64,000 nucleotides of DNA from Nocardioides gilvus (GCF_003194605.1 NZ_QHKY01000001.1:310001-374000); one strand, 5' to 3'; numbered from the stretch's first letter, positions 18,105-29,794 are shown. Numbers and translations are program-made. Notes: a model not told the origin generated them from the letters alone.

Positions 18105-20333
18105 TCAACGTGGTGGTCCCGCGAGCGCACCGCGTACGACGTGGGCAGCCTCCGCGGCCCTCTCGTCGCTGAGCGCCCCGGCCCCGACCTCGCAGAGGTA
18201 GAAGACGTCCACGGCCTGGGGGCCGAGCGTGTCGACGTGAGCCGAACGTACGGTCATGTCGAGCTCCGCCACGGCCGACAAGACCGTGTGGAGCAGCCCT
18301 GGCCGATCTCCCGCCCGCACCTCCAGCACGGTGGCGCGACGCGATGCCTCGGGGCGGACCTGGACGGTCGGGTCCAGGGCGTCACTGCCGCCTCGCAGCC
18401 GACCGAGGTCTGCCTGACCGCTGGCGACCAGGTCGAATCGCGTGCGCAGCAACCCCGGGTCGAGACTCTCGCTGCCGGTCTCCCACACGGAGACACCCCA
18501 GGCGCCGCGCGACCAGGCACGCGCCCCGCGCACCCGGGCCTTCTGCAGGGCCAGTACGGCGGACACGTCGGCGAGCAGGCCGACCCGGTCCGCCGCCATC
18601 ACGGTCACGGTCGCCCCGGTGCCGTGAGCTGCCACCTCGAACTGGACCTGCGCACGTCCCGCAGCGAGGTCGTCGCTGACGGCGGGGTCAGGCTCCTCAG
18701 CCCAGGTCTCCTCCGGCTCCTCGGGGCCGGTGGCGAGGACGGCGTCGACCCGCGCTGCGAGCCCGACGACCAGTTGGGAACGCCACGCCGACCAGGCCTT
18801 CGGCGACGCCGCCAGGGCATCGGCCTCGGTCAGGGAGACCAGGAGGGAGAGCACCAACGAGGAGCCGACCTTGCTCGCGACGTCCTCCAGGGTGACCGGG
18901 TCGTCGGGATCCCGGGTGGTGGCGGTCTCGGCGAGAAGGAGGTGCCAGCGGATCAAGCGGGCGATCACGGCCTGGTCATGTTCGTTGAACCCCAGACGAC
19001 GACTCACCGCCCACGAGAGCCGCTCACCCGCGATGCTGTGGTCGCCGACCTCTCCCTTGCCGATGTCGTGGAGCAGTGCGGCCACCATCAGCAGGTCGGG
19101 TCTGGCCACCTTGCGGATCAGTCGTGAGGCCTCCAGGCAGGTCTCGACCACGTGCCGGTCGACGGTGAAACGGTGGATCGCCGAGGCATGCGGCAGCAGG
19201 CGGATCAGCTCCCACTCCGGGAGCAGCGAGTCCATGGCCCGGGTCTCCTCCAGCGTCTCCCACACGCCCAGCAGTCCGTGGCCCGAGGCCAGCAATCGCA
19301 CCAGGAGTTCACGGGCCTCCCCCGGCCAGATCTCCGGCAGCGGCGGACACTCGGCGACCATCCGGGCAGCACTGACCGGCGACAGCACCAGGTCGCGCTC
19401 GGCAGCCTCCGCGGCGGCCCGCAGGAGCAGCAACGAGTCCTCCGCGGGAGCCACCTTCCCGTCCAGGACGACCTCGCCGGAGGAGATGGCCAGGCCGGGG
19501 ACCAGGGGCACCAGTTGCGGTCGACGTCCGCCGCGACGGGCCTGGGTCGCCAGCACTGCGTCGACGCGACGCCAGGTGAGCCGGCTGAGGTGCGCCAGGC
19601 GCCGCCCGTTGCCGCGTACGTGCCGCTGCACGGCCTCCGCGTCGGGCATACCGAGTGCCTGGGCCAACGGTGTCCACGACTCCGGCGCGATCCGGTCACA
19701 GGCGCGACCGGTGATCTGGTGCAGTTCGTCACGCACGTCGAGCAGTGCCAGACGGCGACGCTCGAGGTCCACGTGCGGCACGTCGACGAGCCACGTGGCG
19801 ACCAGGGCGCGCAGCACACCGGCATCGCGCAGGCCCCCCGCCGCCTCCTTGAGGTCCGGAACCGCGACGTGGGCCAACTCACCCACCAGCTCGTGGCGCC
19901 GGTTCACCAGGGCGTGCACGTCACCGAGTCGTTGCCGCGCGGCCCTGCGCCAGCCAGCGAGCATGGTCGTTCGAAGGCGCAGGGTCACGTGGGGGTCGCC
20001 AGCGAGGTGGCGCAGGTCGAGCAGACCGAGGGCGACCCGGGCATCGTCCTCGGCCGCCGCGATCATCTCGGAGAACGTACGGACCGCGTGGTCGACCTTG
20101 AAGCCGGCGTCCCAGAGCGGGTACCAGAGCTCACCGGCCCACGCACTGATGTCGACCCCGTCGTCGTGGACCAGCACCACGTCGAGGTCGGAGTAGGGGG
20201 CGAGCTCACCGCGTCCGTACCCACCGACCGCCACCAGGGCGACCCCGGTCTCGGGGCCCGGAATGCGTCCGTACGCCGCGCGACAGGCCTCGTCGGCCCG
20301 CTCGGTACGGACGGCCCGTTGTTCTGCGGTCAT
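18105..20333 (-). CDS. glnD: bifunctional [protein-PII] uridylyl/adenylyltransferase GlnD
   Basis: Modifies and demodifies PII protein in response to glutamine. The nucleotidyltransferase motif is GGYGRGELAPYSDLDVVLV, the HD hydrolase motif is LLHDIGKGEVGDH, and two ACT domains occupy the last 170 residues (TVTVMAADRVGLLADVS and TVLEVRAGDRPGLLHTV). In actinobacteria the enzyme adenylylates PII rather than uridylylating it. I start at the ATG at 20333; an in-frame ATG 8 codons upstream is possible. A strong terminator separates it from glnB, so it may be transcribed independently. Confidence 0.95.
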   Translation of the reverse strand: MTAEQRAVRTERADEACRAAYGRIPGPETGVALVAVGGYGRGELAPYSDLDVVLVHDDGVDISAWAGELWYPLWDAGFKVDHAVRTFSEMIAAAEDDARVALGLLDLRHLAGDPHVTLRLRTTMLAGWRRAARQRLGDVHALVNRRHELVGELAHVAVPDLKEAAGGLRDAGVLRALVATWLVDVPHVDLERRRLALLDVRDELHQITGRACDRIAPESWTPLAQALGMPDAEAVQRHVRGNGRRLAHLSRLTWRRVDAVLATQARRGGRRPQLVPLVPGLAISSGEVVLDGKVAPAEDSLLLLRAAAEAAERDLVLSPVSAARMVAECPPLPEIWPGEARELLVRLLASGHGLLGVWETLEETRAMDSLLPEWELIRLLPHASAIHRFTVDRHVVETCLEASRLIRKVARPDLLMVAALLHDIGKGEVGDHSIAGERLSWAVSRRLGFNEHDQAVIARLIRWHLLLAETATTRDPDDPVTLEDVASKVGSSLVLSLLVSLTEADALAASPKAWSAWRSQLVVGLAARVDAVLATGPEEPEETWAEEPDPAVSDDLAAGRAQVQFEVAAHGTGATVTVMAADRVGLLADVSAVLALQKARVRGARAWSRGAWGVSVWETGSESLDPGLLRTRFDLVASGQADLGRLRGGSDALDPTVQVRPEASRRATVLEVRAGDRPGLLHTVLSAVAELDMTVRSAHVDTLGPQAVDVFYLCEVGAGALSDERAAEAAHVVRGALAGPPR

Positions 20334-20421
20334 GGGGGGGGTGCTCCTCGCGGGCATGGGGATCAGTGGGGTGCTCGGTGACGCCGGGCAATGAATCGGA
20401 GCAACGAATCAGGGCAACGAA

Positions 20422-20458
20422 TCAGGCCCACCCCGGGTGGTGGCCGGGGTGGGCCTGA
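20422..20458 (-). terminator. strong terminator after glnB
   Basis: Perfect 15-bp arms (20422-20436 and 20444-20458) around a 7-base loop, 51-87 bases after the glnB stop. This is the strongest stem in the window. It should end the amtB-glnB transcript before glnD. Confidence 0.85.
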
Positions 20459-20508
20459 CTCAGTGGTGGCACGGGACGACAGTGCTCACGCAGGGGTCGG
20501 TGCAGGCG

Positions 20509-22163
<1,655 letters not shown>

Positions 22164-22277
22164 CGGACCTCCAGGGTTCTCGGGTGGTGGTTCGGATCTG
22201 TCTGTAGGTAGAAGATTCCGATGCCGAGGTTTCCGAGCCGCCCTTGCGACGTTGCATCCATGAAACGTCTGGTCCCC

Positions 22278-22292
22278 CGGACGTTACGTCCG
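22278..22292. promoter_or_regulatory. inverted repeat upstream of amtB
   Basis: CGGACG-TTA-CGTCCG, perfect 6-bp arms with a 3-base spacer, about 115 bases upstream of the amtB start and 26 bases from the convergent-side end of the glycosyltransferase gene, which is on the same strand. It could be a regulator site for amtB. It does not match the GlnR consensus well. Confidence 0.3.
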
Positions 22293-22318
22293 TGTGAACT
22301 GGTCGGGCCCGGGACCCT

Positions 22319-24727
22319 TCAGATCCTGAGGCCCCGCGCGACCCGTGCCGCCACGGCGAGGTCGAGAAGTCGCCGGGCCCGGGCGGTGAAGGAGTGATCG
22401 CGACGCACCCGCCCCGCCACGGCGCTGCGCTCGGCGATGTCCCCGAAGAGTGCGTCGGGGTCCGGCGCCGAGCTCAGCTCGACGAGGTCGCGGGGCGTGC
22501 GTGCCACCTGCACCGAACGACCGAAGAGTCCTTCGAGGCCCTTGACGTCGTCGGTGATCACCCGGGCGCCGCTGGCGACTGCGTCGAAGAGCCGGTTGGA
22601 GAGGAACCCGTCGACCCGCATGTCCTCCCAGTGGTCGTTCAGCACGACACCGGCCGCGCCGTACGCCGCCCCCAACTGGTCGTTGGGCAGGTAGGTCGCC
22701 GCCAGGAACTCTGCCGGCAGCAGACCCTCCCACTCCGTGCCGTAGACCGCCAGGGGCAGTCCCTGCTCGACCGCGTCACGCACCATCGGGCGGTACTGCT
22801 TGCGCGAACTGCCCACGAAGAGCACTGGGTGGCCGCTGTCCGGGACCGCCAGGTCAGGCCGGAAGCGTGCCGGGTCGCATGCCTGGAGCAACGCTTCGAT
22901 CTCGATGCCCCACTCCCGCGTCCTCTGCGCGGCCCAGTGGGTCGAGGCTGCCAGGGCTCGGTCCCAGGTCCGCAGCTCGTCGGGGGTCACCTCGTCGGGG
23001 TGCGAGATCACCCAGCCGAGCGTGACGGTCTCGGTGCCCGACACCGCCTCGAATCGGGTGAGTCCCCGCAGCACGAGGTTCACGTCGTCATGGCGACCGG
23101 TCGGTCGGTGGAAGGCGTCCCGGCGGTCGATCACCACCTCCTGACCCAGGCCCCGCAGCGCACTGGCCAGGGCTTCGGCGAAGTGCGTGTCGCCCCACCG
23201 GTCGCCGTACGGACCGGTGGTGGCGGGGTTCTTGATGGCCCAGCGCAGACGCGGGTCTCCCTCGGTGACCACCGGTCGCACTCGGACCAGCGCCGGGCCG
23301 CCGGCCTGATCCGAGGGCTCACCGTGGACGATCGTGAAACCTCTGCTCGCCCAGAGCGCGTCGTGGTCCGCCGCAACCTGCGGTGCCCCCGACCTGACGC
23401 GCGGCCGCGAAGGGGCGTCGTGCTGGACCGCGGTGGCCTCGACCCGGACCGCGAAGCGTCCTGATTTCGCCCCGGTCAGACGGAGGCAGAGGTCGACGTC
23501 CTGTTCGGCGGGAGGCACGGCCGCATCCAGGCCGCGTACGGAGGCGAAGTGTGCGGTGCGCAGGAGGAGGCAGGCGCCGCTGAGCGCCTGGAAGGAGAGC
23601 CGCTCGACTCCCTCGGCGTCCTCGACCGGAAAGCCCTGCAGGAATTCGTGGACCTCTCCTTCCTCGGCGAAGGCCAGGCCCGCACATCGGACTGTGCGAT
23701 CAGGACGGAGCAGGAGGGGTTGACTGCCCAGCACCCCCTCGTCGTCCAGCGGCGCGAGCAACGGGTCCAACCAACCCGGGTCGAGGTCGATGACGGGGTC
23801 GAGGAGGAGCAAGGTGCTGCCTCGCAGGCGTGGCACCGCCGCTGCGATGCCCTGCGCCGGGCCGTGGTCGATCGGTTGGTGCAGGACCTCCACCTGGGGG
23901 TGGCGCACGGTGAGGGCGTCGAGCACCAGCGACGTCAGGGGGTCGCTGGCGCGGGCGATGAGCACGACCTGTACCCGGCGCGCACCGGCACCTTCCACCA
24001 CCCGACGTACGGCTCGGGCGGTCGACTCCCAGTCGGAGCCGGTGTCGATGACCACCGAGGTCAACTGCGGATCGCGTTCACGGGCCTGCTCACCCTCCCA
24101 GTCAGGAGTGGCCTGCAATGCCGCGCCGGAGGCGGCACGGTCGCGACGTTCCATCCATGCCCGCCGGCTGTCCAGGACCAGGGCGCGGACGTCAGTCGCA
24201 GGAGCGGTTCCGTCCCCCTGGAGCCATCGGTGGCCGGCTGCTCCAGCCGGGGCGCCGAACTCCACGTAGTGCCCGAGAGGACCGTACGGATGCCGCTTCG
24301 CCGCGGGCACCGTGCGGCGGTAGTAACTGGCTGAGAAGAGTGGATGGGTGGCGCTGCTCCAGGCCTGTCGGCGCAGGTAGACCAGGAAGGGGTCGCGCTC
24401 TCCCACGTCACCGGAGAAGTTGTGCCGGAACCAGTCCGGGTCGAAGAGGGGGTGCGGGGATACCCGTTGCCCCACCGGGCGGGAGAGGTAGTGCCGTACG
24501 AGGGTCTCGCGGTCGCCGCCCACCCCGGCGACCAGTTCGTACCACTCGGCGTCGAAGAGCGGGCTCTGGAGAAGTAGGTCCTCCTCCCGCAGGCGTGCAG
24601 GTGCCGCAGGCGCAGTGCCGCTCGTGCCCGGATCGACCGGACCGGTCTGCTCGGCTGCGGCCCGGGCCCTACGGCCCGCCCCGAACATCCTGCGGATCGG
24701 GCCAGGCCGGTCCTCCCCCACAGCCAC
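22319..24727 (-). CDS. large two-part glycosyltransferase with N-terminal repeats
   Basis: Probable cell-surface polysaccharide glycosyltransferase of 802 residues. Residues 45-165 hold three repeats with the core PLFD-x-x-WY/WF (SPLFDAEWY, HPLFDPDWF, HPLFSASYY), each about 45 residues. Residues 215-470 resemble a GT-A (GT2-like) domain (LTSVVIDTGSDW, LLLLDPVIDLDPGWLDPLL). Residues 495-800 resemble a GT-B-like, CgeB-type domain (FVGSSRKQYRP, LNDHWEDMRVDGFLSNRLFDAVASG). It sits between ftsY and amtB, where many actinobacteria have no such gene. Donor and acceptor are unknown. Confidence 0.85.
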   Translation of the reverse strand: MAVGEDRPGPIRRMFGAGRRARAAAEQTGPVDPGTSGTAPAAPARLREEDLLLQSPLFDAEWYELVAGVGGDRETLVRHYLSRPVGQRVSPHPLFDPDWFRHNFSGDVGERDPFLVYLRRQAWSSATHPLFSASYYRRTVPAAKRHPYGPLGHYVEFGAPAGAAGHRWLQGDGTAPATDVRALVLDSRRAWMERRDRAASGAALQATPDWEGEQARERDPQLTSVVIDTGSDWESTARAVRRVVEGAGARRVQVVLIARASDPLTSLVLDALTVRHPQVEVLHQPIDHGPAQGIAAAVPRLRGSTLLLLDPVIDLDPGWLDPLLAPLDDEGVLGSQPLLLRPDRTVRCAGLAFAEEGEVHEFLQGFPVEDAEGVERLSFQALSGACLLLRTAHFASVRGLDAAVPPAEQDVDLCLRLTGAKSGRFAVRVEATAVQHDAPSRPRVRSGAPQVAADHDALWASRGFTIVHGEPSDQAGGPALVRVRPVVTEGDPRLRWAIKNPATTGPYGDRWGDTHFAEALASALRGLGQEVVIDRRDAFHRPTGRHDDVNLVLRGLTRFEAVSGTETVTLGWVISHPDEVTPDELRTWDRALAASTHWAAQRTREWGIEIEALLQACDPARFRPDLAVPDSGHPVLFVGSSRKQYRPMVRDAVEQGLPLAVYGTEWEGLLPAEFLAATYLPNDQLGAAYGAAGVVLNDHWEDMRVDGFLSNRLFDAVASGARVITDDVKGLEGLFGRSVQVARTPRDLVELSSAPDPDALFGDIAERSAVAGRVRRDHSFTARARRLLDLAVAARVARGLRI

Positions 24728-24742
24728 CTCGCTCCCCGCGAC

Positions 24743-25909
24743 TCAGCCGAGCAGCGCGTCGACGAAGGCCCGGGGGTCGAAGGGAGCCAGGTCGTCGGCG
24801 CCTTCGCCCAGGCCGACCAGCTTGACCGGCACGCCGAGCTCACGCTGGACCGCCACGACGATGCCGCCCTTGGCGGACCCGTCCAACTTGGTCAGCACGA
24901 TGCCGGTCACGTCGACCACCTCGGAGAAGACCTTGGCCTGGATCATCCCGTTCTGCCCGGTGGTGGCATCGAGGACCAGGAGCACCTCGGTGACCGGCGC
25001 CAGCTTCTCGATGACGCGCTTGACCTTGCCGAGCTCGTCCATCAGTCCGGCCTTGTTCTGCAGACGCCCGGCCGTGTCGACGATGACGGTGTCGATCTCG
25101 CGGGCGATGCCTTCCTTGACCGCTTCGAAGGCGACGCTGGCGGGGTCGGTCCCTTCAGGACCACGGATGACCTCGACGCCGACGCGCTCGCCCCAGGTGC
25201 CGAGCTGCTCGGCAGCTGCCGCTCGGAAGGTGTCGGCGGCACCCATCAGGACCGTACGGTCCTCGGCGACCAGGATGCGCCCGATCTTGCCGACGGTCGT
25301 GGTCTTGCCGACACCGTTGACACCGACGACCAGCATGACACCGGGCTTGCCGTCCTCACCGCTGACGCGGAGGCGGCGGTCCATGTCGGGGCCGACGAGC
25401 TCGAGCAGCTCCTCGCCCAGGACCGTACGGGCCTCGGAAGCAGTACCGCCCTCGACCCTCAGTCGCTTGCGCAGGTTGGTGACCAGCTCCGTCGTCGGGG
25501 TGACCCCGATGTCGGCGGTGAGCAGGGTGTCCTCGATCGACTCCCAGGTGTCCTCGTCGAGCTTGTCGCTGGAGAGCAGGGCCAGGAGCCCGCGTCCCAG
25601 GGTGCCCTGCGAACGAGACAGTCGCTGACGCAGCCGGACCAGCCGCGACGCGGTGCCTTCCGGCTTCTCCAGCGCGGGTGCCGTGGGCTCCTCGAGGGTC
25701 GGCCCGGCGACTGGTTCAGCTGTGTCGACCTCACCCGACGGAGCCTCCGTCCGCCCCTCAGGGGGGGCTTCGAGGACATCGGTGGACGTCGACGGTCCGA
25801 CTGACTTGCCGGGGCCACGGCGCAAGGCTGCGGTGGCAGCGACGACGAGGCCGGCGACCACGAGGATCGCCAGGGCGACACCCAGGAAGATCAAGACTGA
25901 TTCGCTCAT
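24743..25909 (-). CDS. ftsY: signal recognition particle receptor FtsY
   Basis: Membrane-associated GTPase that receives SRP-ribosome complexes. An N-terminal membrane segment (about 5-25) is followed by an acidic A region to about residue 105 and the NG domain with VGVNGVGKTTTVGKIG, DTAGRLQNKAGLMDEL and TKLDGSAKGG. Start at 25909 (MSESVLIFLG); an in-frame ATG 9 bases upstream is also possible. It lies downstream of smc in the conserved smc-ftsY order, with one small membrane protein between them. Confidence 0.96.
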   Translation of the reverse strand: MSESVLIFLGVALAILVVAGLVVAATAALRRGPGKSVGPSTSTDVLEAPPEGRTEAPSGEVDTAEPVAGPTLEEPTAPALEKPEGTASRLVRLRQRLSRSQGTLGRGLLALLSSDKLDEDTWESIEDTLLTADIGVTPTTELVTNLRKRLRVEGGTASEARTVLGEELLELVGPDMDRRLRVSGEDGKPGVMLVVGVNGVGKTTTVGKIGRILVAEDRTVLMGAADTFRAAAAEQLGTWGERVGVEVIRGPEGTDPASVAFEAVKEGIAREIDTVIVDTAGRLQNKAGLMDELGKVKRVIEKLAPVTEVLLVLDATTGQNGMIQAKVFSEVVDVTGIVLTKLDGSAKGGIVVAVQRELGVPVKLVGLGEGADDLAPFDPRAFVDALLG

Positions 25910-25930
25910 GGGGTGCATCTTCCCAGAGAG

Positions 25931-26128
25931 TCAGCGTCGACGGAGAAGCGGTTCCTCATCGGTCTCCCGGGCGGGCAGTCGCTCGATCCCACGCCGCATC
26001 GCCTGACCGAGCCACGGGGCGCCCGGCACGTCCTCACCACGGTGGGGGAAGGCGACGTACGTCAGGACCAGAACCCCGACAACCACGCTCAACAACGTCA
26101 TCACAACGACGGCAAACAACTGCGTCAC
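25931..26128 (-). CDS. small single-pass membrane protein
   Basis: A 65-residue protein of unknown function. Residues 5-27 form one membrane segment (LFAVVVMTLLSVVVGVLVLTYVAF) and the rest is a charged cytoplasmic tail ending in LLRRR. The start is GTG at 26128, with an internal ATG at 26101 as an alternative. It lies between smc and ftsY on the same strand, 12-22 bases from ftsY, which suggests co-transcription. I do not recognise a named family. Confidence 0.65.
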   Translation of the reverse strand: MTQLFAVVVMTLLSVVVGVLVLTYVAFPHRGEDVPGAPWLGQAMRRGIERLPARETDEEPLLRRR

Positions 26129-26210
26129 TCCCTGTCCGCGGGGCAGCTGGTCCGGCCCCCGCGACCAGTTCTGTTCCCCGGCACCAAGGGTGTCACACCC
26201 AGCGCGGTCC

Positions 26211-26235
26211 GATCACCAACCCGGGAGTGGTGATC
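26211..26235 (-). terminator. hairpin after smc
   Basis: Perfect arms GATCACCA (26211-26218) and TGGTGATC (26228-26235) with a 9-base loop, 17-41 bases after the smc stop codon. Likely smc terminator. Confidence 0.6.
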
Positions 26236-26251
26236 ACCACAAGGGGGCTGC

Positions 26252-29200
26252 TCAGCTCTCCTTGAGTCGCTGGCTGATCACGGCCGAAACCCCGTCACCT
26301 CGCATCGTGACGCCGTAGAGGGCGTCCCCGACCTCCATGGTGCGCTTCTGGTGGGTGATGACGAGGAGCTGGGAATTCTCGCGCAACTCCTCGTAGATCT
26401 GGAGCAGGCGGCCCAGGTTGGTGTCGTCGAGCGCTGCCTCGACCTCGTCAAGGATGTAGAACGGCGACGGCCGCGCCTTGAAGAGGGCGACCAGGAAACA
26501 GACCGCCACCAAGGAGCGCTCACCGCCGGAGAGGAGCGAAAGCCTCTTCACCTTCTTGCCCGGAGGCCGGGCCTCCACCTCGATGCCGGTGGTGAGCATG
26601 TTGGAGGGATCGGTGAGGACCAGGCGTCCCTCACCTCCCGGGAAGAGCCGCGAGAAGGTGGAATCGAAGGCCTTCTCCACGTCGGCGTACGCCTCGGTGA
26701 ACACCTGCTCGACCCGCTGGTCGACCTCCTTGACGATGTCGAGCAGGTCCTTGCGCGTGCGCCGCAGGTCATCGAGCTGTTCGGTGAGGAACTTGTGCCG
26801 CTCCTCCATCGCGTTGAACTCCTCCAGGGCCAACGGGTTGACCCGCCCCAGCTGGGCCAGCACCCGCTCGGCGGCCCGCAGCCGCTTGCTCTGCTCGTCC
26901 CGGTCGAACGACACCGGCTCCGGGGTCTCGGCCCCCTCGGCGACCTCCCCGAAGAAGGGCACGAGGGTGTGGGGGCCGTACTCGTCGACGAGCACCTGGG
27001 GGTCGAGACCCAGCTCGTCGATCGCCTTCTCCTCCATCTGCTCGATCCGCATCCGCTGCTGCGTCCGGGCCATCTCGTCTCGGTGCACGGAGTTGACCAG
27101 TTCGTCGTGCTCCCGGCCGAGGTCTCGCAGCCGCGCTCGTACGGTGAGCAGGCGCTGCTCGCGATCGTGGCGGGAGCGCTCGACCTCGGCTCGGGCCTCG
27201 GCCGCCGCGTTGACCGAGCTCTCCAGGGCGTGCAGGACCACGGCGACGGCCGCGCCCACCGCCTCAGCCGCTCTCCCTTCGCGCAGCAGCCGGGCGCGGT
27301 GGGCCTGGGCCTTGGCTCGCGCCTCACGCTCGGCTCGGGCCTGACGCAGCAAAGAGTCGGCGCGACCGTGACTGGCACGGGCTCGTTCTTCGGACGTACG
27401 CAGCGTCAGTCGCGCCTCGGTCTCGGCCTGCCGCGAAGCGCGTGCGGCCTCGGCCAGCGCCTCGCGGGTGCTGGTGTCCGGCTCCACCTCAGGGGCTTCG
27501 GTCGCAGCCGCCAGCCGGAGCTCGAGATCGGCCAGACCGGCCAGGTCCTTCTCCCGGGCCTCGGTCGCCTTCAGCACGGCTCGCTCGAGTCGTTCGGCCT
27601 CCCCCCGCGCTGCCCGCGCCCGCGAGCCGTGCTGACCGAGCTCCTCGGCGACCGCAGCCAACGTCGCGTCGGACTCGTGCAGCCGGGCCAGCGCCACGTC
27701 GGCCCGCTTCACCGCCTCGAGGCGCTCGGCTTCGAGACCGGAGAGCTCGAAACCGAGCCGTTCGGTGCGGGCAGTGACCTCGACCAACGCGGCCTCGGCC
27801 TCGTCGTGCGCCGCCTGCACCTCGAGCAGACTGGGCTGCGAGGACGATCCACCAGAGGCGAAGTGCGCCCCGATGACGTCGCCCGCGGCGGTGACCGCGA
27901 CCACGTCGGTGAGCTCCGCGACGACGGCTCGTGCCGTGTCCAGGTCCGGGACCAGCGCGACCCGCTCCAGGAGACGGGTCAGTGCCGACTCGAGGGCCTC
28001 GGGCCCCTTCACCACGTCCAGGGCGTACGTCGCCCCCGCCGGCAGTGCAGGCCAGTCACGGCCCACGGCCGGCCCTCCGCCCAGCAGCAGCCCGGCGCGG
28101 CCCAGGTCCTCGTCCTTCAGGTAGGCGATGGCTGCAGCGGCCGAGCCGGCGTCACGGACGGCCACTGCGTCGGCAGCGGCTCCCAGCGCAGCAGCGACTG
28201 CCACCTCGTGGCCTGTCTCGACGTCGAGCAACGCAGCGACCGAACCAAGCAGGCCGGAGACCTTCTCGGCCGCCGACAACAGGGCCCCCGCCCCGTCCTT
28301 GCGGTTGAGACCCAGCGCCAGCGCCTCCTTGCGAGCGCGCAACGCACCACGGTCCCGGTCGGTCTGGGCCGCGTCCTCCCGCAGACGACCCAGGCGCTCG
28401 TCGAGCTCGTCGAGGGCGTTGACCGCGTCCTCGTGCTCAGCGTCCAGACCCTCCTCGCCCGCGTCGAGACCGGCGACCCGGGTCTCCAGCGCGGTGAACT
28501 CCCGGTTGGCCTCCTCCGCGCGGGCCAGGGCCTCGGCGCGGGCGGCCCGCAGCCGTCCGATCTCCTCGTCCGCCGCAGCGGACCGGCTCTTCAGGGCGTT
28601 GACCTGCCCGGTCAACCTGGCCAACCCTTCACGTCGATCGGCGGCGGCTCGCACCAATGCCGCGATCCGGCGATCTTCCTCAGCCGCGGCGTCCTCTGCC
28701 TGACGCCGCGTCGCGATGGCCTCCTCGAGCGCCGTGCGCAACTGCTCGACCTCGACCGAGATGGCCTCCTCGGCCTCCTTGGCTCGCGCCGCGTCTGCTT
28801 CGAGACGGTCAGGATCGCGACCCGTGTCGATCTGGTCGTGCCCGCTGCTGCGGGCGTTGCGCACCCGCTCGGCTGCCAGGGACTGGGTGCCACGCAGGCG
28901 CTCCCGCAGCCCCGACAGGGCGAACCAGGTCTCCTGGGCAGCAGCCAACGCCGGCAGGTCCTCGCGCAGAGCCGCTTCCAGGGAGGCCTCCGTCTCCCGG
29001 GCCCCGGCGAGCTCGGCCTCCACCTCGCCGCGCCGGTGGACCAGCACGGACTCGTCGGCCATCTCCTGCTCGAGCACGGTCCGGGCCTGCACCAGGTCAT
29101 CGGCCGCGATTCGGGCGCGTGCGTCGCGTACGTCCGCCTGGACGGTCGCGGCGCGACGAGCCACCTCAGCCTGGCGACCCAGGGGTTTGAGTTGGCGCCG

Positions 29201-29794
29201 GATCTCGGTGAGCAGGTCGTCGAGCCGGGTCAGGTTGCCCTCGGTCGAGCCGAGCTTGCGAAGCGCCTTCTCCTTGCGCTTGCGGTGCTTCAGCACGCCG
29301 GCGGCCTCCTCCACGAACCCACGCCGGTCCTCAGGCGTCGCGTGGAGGATGGAGTCGAGTTGGCCCTGGCCCACGATGACGTGCATCTCGCGCCCGATGC
29401 CGGAGTCACTGAGCAGATCCTGGACGTCGAGAAGGCGGCACGACGTCCCGTTGATCGCGTACTCCGAGCCGCCGTTGCGGAACATCGTCCGGCTGATGGT
29501 GACTTCGGAGTAGTCGATGGGCAGGGCACCGTCGCTGTTGTCGATCGTCAGCTGCACCTCGGCCCGACCCAGCGGAGGGCGGCCGGTGGTGCCGGCGAAG
29601 ATGACGTCCTCCATCTTGCCGCCGCGCAGCGACTTGGCGCCCTGTTCACCCATCACCCAGGCAAGTGCGTCGACGACGTTGGACTTGCCGGAGCCGTTGG
29701 GGCCGACGATGCAGGTGATGCCCGGTTCGAGGTGGAGGGTGGTCGAGGACGCGAAGGACTTGAACCCCTTCAGGGTCAGGCTCTTCAGGTACAC
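26252..29794 (-). CDS. smc: chromosome segregation protein SMC
   Basis: ATPase that folds and segregates the chromosome with ScpA/ScpB. The head has Walker A GPNGSGKSNVVDAL near residue 31, and the C-terminal head has the signature LLSGGERSLVAV and Walker B DEVEAALDD. Two long coiled-coil arms flank a hinge around residues 500-640 (GLLGSVAALLDVETGHE, GGSSSQ). I start at the GTG at 29794 (MYLKSLTLKGFKSF after correction), which matches family N termini and has GAGGAG 4 bases upstream; the frame is open 5 codons further to a TTG. Length is about 1180, as usual. Confidence 0.96.
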   Translation of the reverse strand: MYLKSLTLKGFKSFASSTTLHLEPGITCIVGPNGSGKSNVVDALAWVMGEQGAKSLRGGKMEDVIFAGTTGRPPLGRAEVQLTIDNSDGALPIDYSEVTISRTMFRNGGSEYAINGTSCRLLDVQDLLSDSGIGREMHVIVGQGQLDSILHATPEDRRGFVEEAAGVLKHRKRKEKALRKLGSTEGNLTRLDDLLTEIRRQLKPLGRQAEVARRAATVQADVRDARARIAADDLVQARTVLEQEMADESVLVHRRGEVEAELAGARETEASLEAALREDLPALAAAQETWFALSGLRERLRGTQSLAAERVRNARSSGHDQIDTGRDPDRLEADAARAKEAEEAISVEVEQLRTALEEAIATRRQAEDAAAEEDRRIAALVRAAADRREGLARLTGQVNALKSRSAAADEEIGRLRAARAEALARAEEANREFTALETRVAGLDAGEEGLDAEHEDAVNALDELDERLGRLREDAAQTDRDRGALRARKEALALGLNRKDGAGALLSAAEKVSGLLGSVAALLDVETGHEVAVAAALGAAADAVAVRDAGSAAAAIAYLKDEDLGRAGLLLGGGPAVGRDWPALPAGATYALDVVKGPEALESALTRLLERVALVPDLDTARAVVAELTDVVAVTAAGDVIGAHFASGGSSSQPSLLEVQAAHDEAEAALVEVTARTERLGFELSGLEAERLEAVKRADVALARLHESDATLAAVAEELGQHGSRARAARGEAERLERAVLKATEAREKDLAGLADLELRLAAATEAPEVEPDTSTREALAEAARASRQAETEARLTLRTSEERARASHGRADSLLRQARAEREARAKAQAHRARLLREGRAAEAVGAAVAVVLHALESSVNAAAEARAEVERSRHDREQRLLTVRARLRDLGREHDELVNSVHRDEMARTQQRMRIEQMEEKAIDELGLDPQVLVDEYGPHTLVPFFGEVAEGAETPEPVSFDRDEQSKRLRAAERVLAQLGRVNPLALEEFNAMEERHKFLTEQLDDLRRTRKDLLDIVKEVDQRVEQVFTEAYADVEKAFDSTFSRLFPGGEGRLVLTDPSNMLTTGIEVEARPPGKKVKRLSLLSGGERSLVAVCFLVALFKARPSPFYILDEVEAALDDTNLGRLLQIYEELRENSQLLVITHQKRTMEVGDALYGVTMRGDGVSAVISQRLKES

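Noticed and set aside
22164..22318. GlnR boxes upstream of amtB
   Set aside because: Half-sites such as GGAAAC occur but the spacing does not fit the GTNAC-N6-GAAAC pattern, so I list only the symmetric repeat.
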